Assembly: GCA_028817895.1 (NCBI GenBank)
Contig: JAPPOQ010000033.1
Coordinates: forward strand, 1-64,000
Direction: 5' to 3'
Source: Ahrensia sp.
GTDB taxonomy: Bacteria > Pseudomonadota > Alphaproteobacteria > Rhizobiales > Rhizobiaceae
Length of the DNA: 64,000 nucleotides
Below the pieces are notes generated by a model that saw nothing but the letters and a program-made list of their open reading frames with translations, searched no databases and was not told the DNA's origin. This document shows positions 46,848-55,398 of the stretch, in pieces; within the stretch, counting starts at the first letter, position 1; each line of letters opens with the position of its first letter. Made by a program: the position numbers and the translations under genes.

Positions 46848-47641
46848 CCTCTCCCATCAAGACCCGAACAGAGGGCGGCATCCTGGAAGTCACCATTGAT
46901 CGCCCGAAAGCCAATGCGATTGATTTGGCGACCAGCCGCGCAATGGGTGAGGTGTTCCAGAACTTTCGCGATGACCCGGATTTGCGCGTTGCGATCCTCA
47001 CAGCGGCTGGAGGCAAGTTTTTTTGCCCGGGCTGGGACCTCAAGGCCGCATCAAATGCGGATGGCAGCGAAGGCGATGCGGTTGACGGGGACTATGGCGT
47101 TGGCGGCTTTGGCGGCTTGCAGGAAATGCGGGATATGAACAAGCCGGTGATCTGCGCCGTCAACGGCATTTGCTGTGGTGGCGGGCTGGAAATCGCTCTC
47201 TCATGCGACATCATTCTGGCAGCTGAAAGCGCAAGTTTCGCTTTGCCGGAAATCCGCTCTGGCACAGTTGCTGATGCAGCATCCATCAAACTGCCCAAAC
47301 GTATTCCCTATCACATCGCAATGGAGATGCTGCTCACAGGACGTTGGCTCGATGTCGAGGAGGCTCATCGCTGGGGGTTCGTCAATCACATTTATGCTGA
47401 CGACAAGCTGATGGATGAAGCCCGGGAAATGGCGCGACTTCTGGAAAGCGGTCCGCCGCTTGTCTATGCGGCGATCAAGGAAGTCGTGCGTGATGCGGAG
47501 GATTCCAAGTTTCAGGATGCCCTAAATCGCATCACTACCCGACAGTTGCGCACGGTGGACACGCTCTACGGCTCGGAAGACATGATGGAAGGTTTCAACG
47601 CTTTCGCAGAAAAACGCGATCCCGTCTGGAAGGGGCGTTGA
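46844..47641 (+). CDS. caiD: Carnitinyl-CoA dehydratase (crotonase family)
   Basis: A 265-aa crotonase. The CaiD-like stretch KFFCPGWDLKAA and GVGGFGGLQEM, the oxyanion-hole ICCGGGLEIALSCDIILA and LPEIRSGTVADAASIKLPKRIP with its catalytic Glu support hydration of crotonobetainyl-CoA to L-carnitinyl-CoA. The ATG overlaps the ligase stop and has AAAGGAAA upstream. It is the last gene of the plus-strand carnitine cluster, convergent with the TVP38 gene 4 bp away. Confidence 0.85.
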   Translation: MTSPIKTRTEGGILEVTIDRPKANAIDLATSRAMGEVFQNFRDDPDLRVAILTAAGGKFFCPGWDLKAASNADGSEGDAVDGDYGVGGFGGLQEMRDMNKPVICAVNGICCGGGLEIALSCDIILAAESASFALPEIRSGTVADAASIKLPKRIPYHIAMEMLLTGRWLDVEEAHRWGFVNHIYADDKLMDEAREMARLLESGPPLVYAAIKEVVRDAEDSKFQDALNRITTRQLRTVDTLYGSEDMMEGFNAFAEKRDPVWKGR

Positions 47642-47645
47642 CCTC

Positions 47646-48356
47646 TTACCTTTCTTCAAACTCCTTCAGCTTTGCCTGCGCCTTCTTGGTGACAAACCAG
47701 GTCACGACCAGTGTCGCCAGAATGCCGATGGCAAACACGATGTACCGTACAGTGCTGGTGTCACCGCTTGCTGCGCTTCCTCCCAGGCTGCCGATCCACA
47801 CATAGAGCAGCGTGCCAGGCATGATGCCAAAGAACGTCGCGATCTGCGCTGGCCAGAACCCAACTGGTGTGATGCCCAAGAACCAGTTTTGAAGCGAGAA
47901 AGGGAGCGCCGGGGAAAGACGCAGAAGTCCCACGACCTTCCAGCCTTCATCGCCTATCGCATCGTTGACCGCGCGGAACTTTGGATAGTCTTTCACCTTT
48001 TCCTGCACCTTGTCTTGGAACAGATAGCGTGCAGCAAGAAACGATATGGAAGAGCCAAGCGTTGCACCCACCACCACGATGGCAAATCCGCCGACCCCCC
48101 AAATCACGCCCGCCGCAAGTGTGAGAAACGAACCGGGCACGAGAAGAAATGCCGTAATCGCGTAGACCACGACGAAAATGAACCAGCCTACAACACCGAA
48201 GCCTTGAACCCAGCCCTGAAAGGCGGTGATCCACTCTTGAAGAGGCAGCATTCGATAGGCGAAAATAAGTGCCACGAGCGCGACAACGCCGACGATAATC
48301 TTCGACCATGGCAATGATTTCTTGCCGGAATCGGTGGCTTCAGCAGCGGTGTTCAT
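47646..48356 (-). CDS. TVP38/TMEM64 family membrane protein
   Basis: A 236-aa SNARE-associated/DedA-superfamily protein. Five to six TM helices with GWFIFVVVYAITAFLLVPGSFLTLAAGVIWG and the conserved LLRLSPALPFSLQNWFLGITPVGFW segment containing the reentrant-loop prolines and the typical Arg. Family members affect lipid scrambling or metal and selenite transport; the role here is unknown. It is separated from the SDR gene by 110 bp. Confidence 0.9.
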   Translation of the reverse strand: MNTAAEATDSGKKSLPWSKIIVGVVALVALIFAYRMLPLQEWITAFQGWVQGFGVVGWFIFVVVYAITAFLLVPGSFLTLAAGVIWGVGGFAIVVVGATLGSSISFLAARYLFQDKVQEKVKDYPKFRAVNDAIGDEGWKVVGLLRLSPALPFSLQNWFLGITPVGFWPAQIATFFGIMPGTLLYVWIGSLGGSAASGDTSTVRYIVFAIGILATLVVTWFVTKKAQAKLKEFEER

Positions 48357-48466
48357 GAGGCTTCCAGTCGATCAGGCGCTCGCAACTTTCTCCTATGTGA
48401 CAAATCCGGTGCGCGATTGCACCCCGCTTCACGCGACGGTGAGGAAATGTCACCAAGGAAGCTGCA

Positions 48467-49237
48467 TCAACTGATCGTCTGCCCACCGTCAATCACAATG
48501 CTCTGGCCGGTCATGTATTGTCCGGCTTTCGAGGCCAGAAACACGGCCGCACCGGCAATTTCATCGGCCTCGCCAATTCGCTTCATGGGTGTGGTTGCCA
48601 ATGCTCGTTTCAGATTGTCCGGGTCTTCCCAAAGGGCGCGTGCGAAATCCGTTTTGATCAAACCCGGGGCTATGCAGTTCACCCGCACATTATGAACACC
48701 ATGTTCTACGGCGAGGTTGCGCGCCAGTTGAAAGTCTGCAGCTTTCGATACGCAATAGGCTCCGATCACAGGTGAGCCTTTCAGCCCGCCGATGGAGGAG
48801 ACGAGCGTAATCGACCCGTCGCGGCGCGCCACCATTTGCGGAAGCACCATCGAGATGAGCTGGTTGTTGGCGACGATGTTGTTGTGCAGAATTTTGGCGA
48901 ACGCCTCGTCACCAATGTCGGCCATGGGGCCGTAATAGGGGTTGGATGCAGCATTGCAGACCAGAGTATGAATGTCGCCAAACGCCTTCGTCGTTTCCTC
49001 GACCAGCGTTTGAAGCGCGGCTCTTGAGGAAATGTTGCATTCCACGGCGATGGCCGTTCCCGCGCCGTGCATGGTGTTCAGAACCTCCGCGACCGCTGCG
49101 CAGGCTTCGAGCTTTCGCGATGATATGACGACCTTTGCACCATGCTCGGCCATGCGTTGTGCGATGGCCTTGCCAATCCCCCTCGACGAGCCTGTGATGA
49201 TGGCCGTCTTTCCCGTCAGGTCAAACAGATCGCTCAT
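48467..49237 (-). CDS. SDR family oxidoreductase
   Basis: Classical short-chain dehydrogenase/reductase of 256 aa. NAD(P) motif TGSSRGIGKA (16-25), NAAS, the catalytic Ser in VSSIGG and Tyr/Lys in YCVSK, then the FabG-like C-terminus YMTGQSIVIDGGQTIS. Possible substrates are 3-hydroxyacyl compounds of the neighbouring carnitine or beta-oxidation pathways. Unusually, its ATG overlaps the stop of brnA, so it is translationally coupled to a toxin-antitoxin pair. Confidence 0.9.
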   Translation of the reverse strand: MSDLFDLTGKTAIITGSSRGIGKAIAQRMAEHGAKVVISSRKLEACAAVAEVLNTMHGAGTAIAVECNISSRAALQTLVEETTKAFGDIHTLVCNAASNPYYGPMADIGDEAFAKILHNNIVANNQLISMVLPQMVARRDGSITLVSSIGGLKGSPVIGAYCVSKAADFQLARNLAVEHGVHNVRVNCIAPGLIKTDFARALWEDPDNLKRALATTPMKRIGEADEIAGAAVFLASKAGQYMTGQSIVIDGGQTIS

Positions 49238-49527
49238 TCTGCGGCGTCAACTTCCGGCTCTTCGAGCTTTCGTTCCTGGTCGACATGTCTGCGCAACACG
49301 TCAAGGATTCGATCCTTGAATTGCCCATGCTGCGACTTGAAATGCTCAACGACATCGTCATCAACTTTTAAGTTGATCCACTGGCCGTGTTGGCTTGAGG
49401 CACGGGTTTGCGCGTTCTCCCAAAACGATTCTGGCAGGGGTTCGCCGTCGGGGGCCTTCTCCCAATCAGTTTCGCTGGCCATGGCTCGCACCTCTTTAGC
49501 TGAAAAGCTGCGCAAATCTTCTTTCAT
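49234..49527 (-). CDS. brnA: BrnA family antitoxin
   Basis: Antitoxin and DNA-binding autorepressor partner of BrnT, 97 aa. The N-terminal SFSAKEVRAMASETDWEKAP and the C-terminal ribbon-helix-helix INLKVDDDVVEHFKSQHGQFKDRILDVLRRHV are typical. The first ATG (49527) overlaps the end of brnT by 32 bp, which fits family N-termini; a second start at 49482 has a better ribosome site (AGAGGT). Its stop overlaps the SDR start. Confidence 0.85.
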   Translation of the reverse strand: MKEDLRSFSAKEVRAMASETDWEKAPDGEPLPESFWENAQTRASSQHGQWINLKVDDDVVEHFKSQHGQFKDRILDVLRRHVDQERKLEEPEVDAAE

Positions 49528-49768
49528 CGCTCCTGACCGCCTTCCTAGCTGATATTATTCGGCAAACCTCGTCGTACTCGACATGCACAACCACCAATCG
49601 TCCATTACGACCATAGCCCAAGGCGATCAGACGCTCTTCATCGTGGCCAACACCATCGTCCATCGCAATGAGGTGGTTTCCTTCAAGAACCTCGACGGCG
49701 TCAACAAAATCGACGCCATGCTTCTTCAGATTGTGTTGTCGCTTTTTCTCGTCCCAAACATATCTCAT
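49496..49768 (-). CDS. brnT: BrnT family toxin
   Basis: Ribonuclease toxin of the type II BrnTA system, 90 aa, RelE-like fold. VWDEKKRQHNLKKHGVDFVDAVEVL at the N-terminus, DEERLIALGY and VVHVEYDEVCRIISARKA are the family blocks. The toxin is intact and followed directly by its antitoxin gene. The operon continues into the SDR gene. It follows the FadB-like gene by 39 bp on the same strand but probably has its own autoregulated promoter. Confidence 0.9.
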   Translation of the reverse strand: MRYVWDEKKRQHNLKKHGVDFVDAVEVLEGNHLIAMDDGVGHDEERLIALGYGRNGRLVVVHVEYDEVCRIISARKAVRSDERRFAQLFS

Positions 49769-49807
49769 AACTTGGCGTCTTCAAAGTTTGGTCAGGTCGA
49801 AAAGGCT

Positions 49808-51889
49808 TCACTGGTCAAACCCACCATCGCCCTCAGCACGCTCCATCAGAAGGTCCGAGGGCGTCCAATGCACGGCATTGGGTCCATTGCTCCATTCCCG
49901 CAGCTTTTCAGCGACGGTCTTCAGACCAACCGTCTCGGCATAGTGCATCGGGCCGCCACGCCAGCGGGGATAACCATAGCCGTGCACATAGACCGTATCG
50001 ATGTCGGATGAGCGGGCGGCGATGCCTTCGGAGAGAACATGCGCTCCCTCATTGGCCAGAGCAAACTGCGTGCGCTCGATGATCTCTTCATCCGAGATTT
50101 CACGCTGATTGATACCAAGCTCTGTTCGAACCTTGTTGACGATGCCTTCCGCCGCCGGATTGTGTGACCGCGCGCGTGTTTCAGGATCATAGCTGTAGAA
50201 GCCAGAGCCGGATTTCTGACCCAGATGACCGGCCTCAACCAGGGCATCGGCGATCCGATAAACGCGTCGCTCTTCCTCGTTCAAATCCTGATCCTGACGC
50301 GACTTGTAGCCGATATCGAGACCGGCAAGATCACCCATCGCAAACGGGCCCATGGCCATGCCGAAGCGGGTTAGCGCTTGGTCAATCTGTTGCGGAGAAG
50401 CGCCTTCAAGCAGCATCAAATGCGCCTGGCGCTGATATGGGGTCAGAAGCCTATTGCCGATAAAGCCATGTCCAACGCCTGCGATAACAGCCGTCTTGCC
50501 GGTGAGTTTTGCGGCCTTAAGCGCTGTCAGTAAAACGTCGTCGGCCGTTTTCTCCGCCCGCACGATTTCCAGCAATTTCATGATATTGGCCGGCGAGAAA
50601 TAGTGCATGCCAAGGACATCTTGCGGCCTGTCGGTTTCTGCGGCGATGGCATCGACGTCCAGATAAGACGTGTTGGTGGCAAGCACAGCACCGGGCTTTG
50701 CAACCGCGTCGATTTTGCGGAAGACATCGCGCTTGACATCCATGGTCTCAAAGACGGCTTCGATGATGAGATCGCAGTCCGCAAGATCGTCAAAGCTGGT
50801 GGTTGGATGCAGCCGCGCCATACGTTCTGACACGCCGGCTTCTGTTACCCGGCCGCTCCTGATGCCGCGCCGCCAATTTTTCTCGATGACGGAAAGGCCT
50901 CGATCAAGCGCCTCCTGGCTCATGTCGAGAAGTGTGACCGGCAGCCCCGCTTCCGCATAGGTCATGGCGATACCGCCGCCCATTGTGCCCGCTCCCAGCA
51001 CACCGACTGTGCGGATCGGGCGCGCTTCGCCCGAGATATCTTTTGGCGGCTTGGACGCCAGTCTCTCGGAGAAAAACATGTGTCGCATGGCTTTGGATTG
51101 ATCGCCAACCACCAACTCCATGAACGTATCCCGCTCGGCTTTCAGCCCATCGGCAAATGGCATTGTGTACGCGTTGCGCACGCATTCACCCGCCCTGATT
51201 GGCGCGACAGCACCTTTCGCGCGCTTCTCCACAGCCCTCATTGCCGCAGCGAACTGTTCCGCAACCTCATCAGTCATTTCGATCGATCTGCGGGAAAGGC
51301 GTCGTTCTTCAAACGGATCATCAACAATTTTGGCGGCAAAACCGATGGCGGCTTCAAGCAGGTCCCCGTCGACGACGGCGTCTACCAAACCCATTTCTGC
51401 GGCTCGCTTGCCTGATACGGGTTTGCCGGACGTGACCATGTCGATTGCGTCGGTCAGGGCGATCAATCGTGGTGTGCGTTGCGTGCCACCAGCGCCGGGC
51501 ACCAGTCCAAGATTGACCTCGGGAAAACCCAATCGGGTGTTCGCGGTCGCGACCCTGTAATGTGCGCCCAGTGCAACTTCCAGACCGCCACCAAGTGTGT
51601 TGCCTTGAACCAGCGCCACAACGGGGAGTGGGCTGGCCTCAATGGCATCACACACTTCAAACAGGCCCGGCGCCATGGGCGGCTTGCCGAACTCACGAAT
51701 ATCCGCACCGGCGATGAACGTGTCATTTACCCCCGCGAGCACGATCGCCTTGTGGTCGGTGACGGCGAGTTCAGCCACCGCATCGACCAAGCCTTGCCGA
51801 ACGGCTTGCGACAGCGCATTGACCGGCGGATGGTCAACCCAGACGATCGCGATGTCACCGCGGCTTTCGGTTCTCACCTGTCCGGACAT
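49808..51889 (-). CDS. Bifunctional enoyl-CoA hydratase/3-hydroxyacyl-CoA dehydrogenase
   Basis: Multifunctional beta-oxidation protein of 693 aa. The N-terminal crotonase part has GNTLGGGLEVALGAHYRVA and LGLVPGAGGTQRTPRL (about 96-155); the Rossmann domain begins TVGVLGAGTMGGGIAMTYAE (about 292-311); SYLDVDAIA and GMHYFSPANIMKLLEIVR belong to the dehydrogenase, and the C-terminal 3HCDH domains follow. It matches the peroxisomal/FadJ-like arrangement. It is the last gene of the minus-strand operon thiolase - ECH - FadB-like. Confidence 0.94.
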   Translation of the reverse strand: MSGQVRTESRGDIAIVWVDHPPVNALSQAVRQGLVDAVAELAVTDHKAIVLAGVNDTFIAGADIREFGKPPMAPGLFEVCDAIEASPLPVVALVQGNTLGGGLEVALGAHYRVATANTRLGFPEVNLGLVPGAGGTQRTPRLIALTDAIDMVTSGKPVSGKRAAEMGLVDAVVDGDLLEAAIGFAAKIVDDPFEERRLSRRSIEMTDEVAEQFAAAMRAVEKRAKGAVAPIRAGECVRNAYTMPFADGLKAERDTFMELVVGDQSKAMRHMFFSERLASKPPKDISGEARPIRTVGVLGAGTMGGGIAMTYAEAGLPVTLLDMSQEALDRGLSVIEKNWRRGIRSGRVTEAGVSERMARLHPTTSFDDLADCDLIIEAVFETMDVKRDVFRKIDAVAKPGAVLATNTSYLDVDAIAAETDRPQDVLGMHYFSPANIMKLLEIVRAEKTADDVLLTALKAAKLTGKTAVIAGVGHGFIGNRLLTPYQRQAHLMLLEGASPQQIDQALTRFGMAMGPFAMGDLAGLDIGYKSRQDQDLNEEERRVYRIADALVEAGHLGQKSGSGFYSYDPETRARSHNPAAEGIVNKVRTELGINQREISDEEIIERTQFALANEGAHVLSEGIAARSSDIDTVYVHGYGYPRWRGGPMHYAETVGLKTVAEKLREWSNGPNAVHWTPSDLLMERAEGDGGFDQ

Positions 51890-51916
51890 GGTTTCCTCCC
51901 AATTTTTGGTTGTCGG

Positions 51917-52708
51917 CTACTGGCCGGAGAAGTTGGGCTTTCGCTTTTCAACAAAGGCCATGGCGGCTTCACGATGGTCGCTGGTGTAGAAGCTGCGGGC
52001 CATGCGTTCCGCTTCGACCATCAGATAATCGTCGAGCGAGGCCGTTTCGGCCAGATTGAAATTGGCCTTCATCGCCGCAAGCGTGCTTTTGGGACCGTTG
52101 GCGATGTGTCCGGCTGCGGCTGCGACGGTGGTCGTGAAGGCATCGCGGGGGACGCTTCGATTGACCACGCCAGCAGCAGCGGCTTCAGCTCCGGTCAGGG
52201 TTGGCGACAGGAAAAACAATTCCCTTGCTTTGGCCTGCCCGACAATCTTGGACAGAAAATACGCGCCTCCAAAATCTCCCGACAGGGCGATATTGGCGAA
52301 TGCGGTGGTGAGTTTGGCATCATCCGCCATGATGCGCAGGTCGCAGGCCAGCGCGAGCGACAGTCCTGCCCCAGCCGCGGCGCCATTTATGGCTGCGATC
52401 GTGACCTTCGGCATGGTGTGCAGAAGCTTTGATGTTCGAACGATGTGCTGGATGCGTCCGATGTCGTCTTCCAGCTTGGCTTTGGACTGGCCAGAAAGCC
52501 GTTCGGCAAAGCCCTTGACATCGCCGCCCGCGCAAAAGGCTCCTTCGGCTCCGGTGAGAACAACACAGCCGATCGATTCATCCCGCTGAGCGGTCTCCAG
52601 TGCATCCAGAAGCATCACCCACATTTCGCCGGTCATGGCGTTGCGGGCTTCCGGTCGGTCCAGAACAATGGTGAACACCCCGTCCTTGCTGGTGGTCGTA
52701 ACGGTCAT
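51917..52708 (-). CDS. Enoyl-CoA hydratase family protein
   Basis: A 263-aa crotonase. GAFCAGGDVKGFAERL and AINGAAAGAGLSLALACDLRI form the two oxyanion-hole loops; SGDFGGAYFLSKIVG follows. The usual catalytic Glu of the second acid is not obvious (ALSGDFGG), so isomerase or another crotonase activity is possible. ATG 52708 is chosen; frame opens to 52762 inside the thiolase gene. Same operon as the thiolase and the bifunctional enzyme. Confidence 0.88.
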   Translation of the reverse strand: MTVTTTSKDGVFTIVLDRPEARNAMTGEMWVMLLDALETAQRDESIGCVVLTGAEGAFCAGGDVKGFAERLSGQSKAKLEDDIGRIQHIVRTSKLLHTMPKVTIAAINGAAAGAGLSLALACDLRIMADDAKLTTAFANIALSGDFGGAYFLSKIVGQAKARELFFLSPTLTGAEAAAAGVVNRSVPRDAFTTTVAAAAGHIANGPKSTLAAMKANFNLAETASLDDYLMVEAERMARSFYTSDHREAAMAFVEKRKPNFSGQ

Positions 52709-52724
52709 CGTGATCGCCCCAGCC

Positions 52725-53903
52725 TCAATAGACTTCGAACAGGCCGGAAGCGCCCATGCCACCGCCTACGCACATGGTGCACACCACATATTTTGCGCCG
52801 CGCCGTTTGCCCTCGATCAGTGCGTGACCGACCATGCGTGCACCTGACATGCCATAGGGGTGGCCGATTGAAATGGCGCCGCCATTGACGTTGAGGATCT
52901 CGTTTGGAATGCCCAAAACGTCGCGAATATGCAGAACCTGCACCGCAAACGCTTCGTTCAGTTCCCAAAGATCGATATCATCCATGGTCAGCCCATTGCG
53001 CTCCAGCAATTTGGGCACGGAGTAGATCGGGCCGATGCCCATTTCGTCTGGTTCGAGACCGGCCACGGCCATGCCGCGATAGGCGCCGAGCGGCTCAATA
53101 CCGCGCCTCTCGGCTTCATTAGCTTCCATCACAACGCTTGCTGATGCACCGTCAGACAGTTGCGAAGCGTTGCCCGCGGTGATCGTCTTGTCAGGACCGA
53201 GGACCGGTTTCAGGCCTTGCAATCCGTCCAGTGTGGTGGACGGACGGTTGCCCTCATCTTTGTCCAGCGTGACTTCATGCTCCGATTTCTCTTTGGTTTC
53301 CTTATTGACCATGATCATGGTGGAGGGCAGGGGCACGATCTCGTCGTCAAACTTCCCTGCTTCCTGGGCCGCTGCCGTACGCTGCTGAGATTGCAACGAA
53401 TATTCATCCATCGTGTCCCGCGAAATGTTGTAGCGCGCGGCGACCACTTCAGCCGTTTCCAGCATCGACATGTAGATGTGAGGATGCATCTTCTTGAGCT
53501 CCTGATCGGCTCCGACCCGCATTTCCGGTGTCTGCACCATGGAGATCGATTCAACGCCACCCCCAACGCAGATCGGCATATTGTCCTGCACGACCTGCTT
53601 GGCCGCCGTTGCAATAGCCATCATGCCCGAGGCGCATTGCCGGTCGAGCGACATGCCGGCAACCGTGACGGGTAAGCCGGCCCGCAGGGCTGACTGTCGC
53701 GCCACATTGACGGCCTGAACGCCCTGCTGCATCGCGCAGCCCATGATCACGTCATCTACTTCGCCGCCTTCGATCCCGGCGCGCTCAACCGCATGCTGGA
53801 TCGCATGTCCGGCGAGCGTGGGTGACGGCGTGTTGTTGAACGCCCCGCGATAGGCCTTGCCGATTGGGGTGCGGGCGGTGGAAACGATAACAGCTTCGCG
53901 CAT
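52725..53903 (-). CDS. Acetyl-CoA C-acyltransferase (thiolase)
   Basis: Thiolytic cleavage of 3-ketoacyl-CoA, 392 aa. The nucleophile Cys is in [12 protein letters not shown] (about 88), the catalytic His in [18 protein letters not shown] and the second Cys in [16 protein letters not shown]. It is the first gene of the beta-oxidation operon, with a palindromic operator-like site 59-80 bp upstream of its start. Confidence 0.94.
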   Translation of the reverse strand: MREAVIVSTARTPIGKAYRGAFNNTPSPTLAGHAIQHAVERAGIEGGEVDDVIMGCAMQQGVQAVNVARQSALRAGLPVTVAGMSLDRQCASGMMAIATAAKQVVQDNMPICVGGGVESISMVQTPEMRVGADQELKKMHPHIYMSMLETAEVVAARYNISRDTMDEYSLQSQQRTAAAQEAGKFDDEIVPLPSTMIMVNKETKEKSEHEVTLDKDEGNRPSTTLDGLQGLKPVLGPDKTITAGNASQLSDGASASVVMEANEAERRGIEPLGAYRGMAVAGLEPDEMGIGPIYSVPKLLERNGLTMDDIDLWELNEAFAVQVLHIRDVLGIPNEILNVNGGAISIGHPYGMSGARMVGHALIEGKRRGAKYVVCTMCVGGGMGASGLFEVY

Positions 53904-53961
53904 GGACTTTATCTCCTGTCCGAAAAGGGCAGTTGGTGGCGCGAAACTTCGCCACGCAAAC

Positions 53962-53983
53962 CAACATACCGGGTAGTATGTTG
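53962..53983. promoter_or_regulatory. TetR-type palindrome between thiolase and SCP2 genes
   Basis: CAACATAC (53962-53969) and GTATGTTG (53976-53983) are perfect 8-bp inverted arms around a 6-bp centre CGGGTA. It sits 58 bp upstream of the thiolase start on the minus strand and 126 bp before the SCP2 ATG, i.e. in the divergent promoter region of the beta-oxidation operon. The ACATACCGN-GTATGT style of site is typical of TetR-family repressors of fatty-acid genes. The cognate regulator is not in the window. Confidence 0.55.
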
Positions 53984-54109
53984 ACTATGGCGTGCCTTTT
54001 CTGCAAGGGCAAGCGCGCGAGGCCGCGATGCGGCCCGTCAATTCATTTCCGGGCCGAAAGATGGCCGCAAAACCGGCGCTGCTATCAGCGCATCAAAAGG
54101 GGCATCACC

Positions 54110-54412
54110 ATGACGCTTGAAGAACTCACCAATGAAATGTCTGAGCGCATTGCGAGCAAGGGCGGCATCGACGGCAAGATCGTCAAGTTCGACTTCTCCG
54201 ACGACGGTGCCATCACGATCGACGGAACCAAATCTCCCGCAGAGGTGACCAATGACAATGGCGATGCCGATTGCACGGTTATCGTTGACAAGGACGTGTT
54301 CGAAAGCATCGCTTCCGGCGAAGAGAACGCGCAAATGGCCTTCATGTCGGGCAAATTGAAGGTTGAAGGCGACATGGGCATCGCCATGCAATTGGGCTCT
54401 ATTCTGGGCTGA
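54110..54412 (+). CDS. SCP2 sterol-binding domain protein
   Basis: A 100-aa stand-alone SCP2 domain: KFDFSDDGAITIDGTK, then DCTVIVDKDVFESIASGEENAQMAFMSGKLKVEGDMGIAMQLGSIL. It binds lipids or acyl-CoA in a hydrophobic tunnel and may carry fatty-acyl substrates. Its divergence from the beta-oxidation operon across the palindromic site supports that. ATG 54110 begins the domain; the frame is open upstream to 53933 without family similarity. Confidence 0.9.
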   Translation: MTLEELTNEMSERIASKGGIDGKIVKFDFSDDGAITIDGTKSPAEVTNDNGDADCTVIVDKDVFESIASGEENAQMAFMSGKLKVEGDMGIAMQLGSILG

Positions 54413-54435
54413 ACGAGATACGGCGGAGAGCGGCG

Positions 54436-55398
54436 ATGGTGATTTCGCTCTCCGCCAACGATATCAGAGCGGTCGCCAATTGGCCGTTTCTCATTGAAGC
54501 ATTGCGCCAGGGCCACCGGCTCGCCAGGGCCGATATTGGCGACACATTCGTTCATGCGCGTGGTAACACCATGCTGGTGCGCAGCGCCTGGATCGATGGT
54601 CTTGCCGCTGGGGTGAAGGCGGCAACCGTTGTGCCGCAAAACGCGAAGCGGTCGCTTCCCAGCATTCACGCCCAAATCATGCTCTTTGACGATGAGATGG
54701 GCGCCCTGTCAGCATTGGTTGACGGAACCGAGGTCACGGCGTGGAAGACGGCGGCGGATAGTGCTCTGGGTTGCGATTTGCTGGCTCCAAAGGATGTCGA
54801 CACCTTTCTGATGATCGGGGCGGGCGCTATGGCGGAGCCGCTCATTCGTGCTCATCTCAGCGTGCGACCTTGCATTTCGAACATTCTGCTGTGGAACCGC
54901 ACGACCGCCAAAGCGCATGATCTGGCAACCAGATTGGCCGATCTGCCTCAGTCCGTCGCAGTGGTTGATGATTTGATCGATGCGATCCCGCAGGCAGACA
55001 TCATCAGCTGTGCCACGATGAGCGCTGAGCCCGTTCTGGCGGGCGCGAAGGTTACCCCGGGAACGCATGTTGATCTCGTTGGGGCCTATCGCGCCGATAT
55101 GCGTGAGGCTGATGATGATCTGCATCGCGCCGGGCGATGGTTTGTCGACAGCTACGACACGACGCTTGACCATATCGGCGAGTTCACGATTCCCGTTCAG
55201 GCTGGGGTTATTCAACGCGAAGCTGTGCAGGGTGATCTTCACGAGCTCGTCGCGGGCAATGCGGGGCGAGGCCATGAAGACGAGATCACCGTTTTCAAAA
55301 ATGGCGGCGGCGCGCATCTCGATATCATGGTTGCGTCTGCATTGGTTGAGGAGTTTCGCACTCGCTCTGATGTGTCCGAGTCGGGCGCAGACGCATGA
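54436..55398 (+). CDS. Ornithine cyclodeaminase/mu-crystallin family protein
   Basis: NAD(P)-dependent protein of 320 aa. VKAATVVPQNAK near residue 60, TEVTAWKTAADSALGCDLLA, the dinucleotide-binding MIGAGAMAEPLIRAH and the C-terminal FKNGGGAHLDIMVAS are family blocks. Members include ornithine cyclodeaminase, alanine dehydrogenase and ketimine reductases; the substrate here is not clear. ATG has GGAG 7-8 nt upstream. The stop overlaps the phoR start by 4 bp (ATGA), an unusual partner for phoR. Confidence 0.9.
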   Translation: MVISLSANDIRAVANWPFLIEALRQGHRLARADIGDTFVHARGNTMLVRSAWIDGLAAGVKAATVVPQNAKRSLPSIHAQIMLFDDEMGALSALVDGTEVTAWKTAADSALGCDLLAPKDVDTFLMIGAGAMAEPLIRAHLSVRPCISNILLWNRTTAKAHDLATRLADLPQSVAVVDDLIDAIPQADIISCATMSAEPVLAGAKVTPGTHVDLVGAYRADMREADDDLHRAGRWFVDSYDTTLDHIGEFTIPVQAGVIQREAVQGDLHELVAGNAGRGHEDEITVFKNGGGAHLDIMVASALVEEFRTRSDVSESGADA

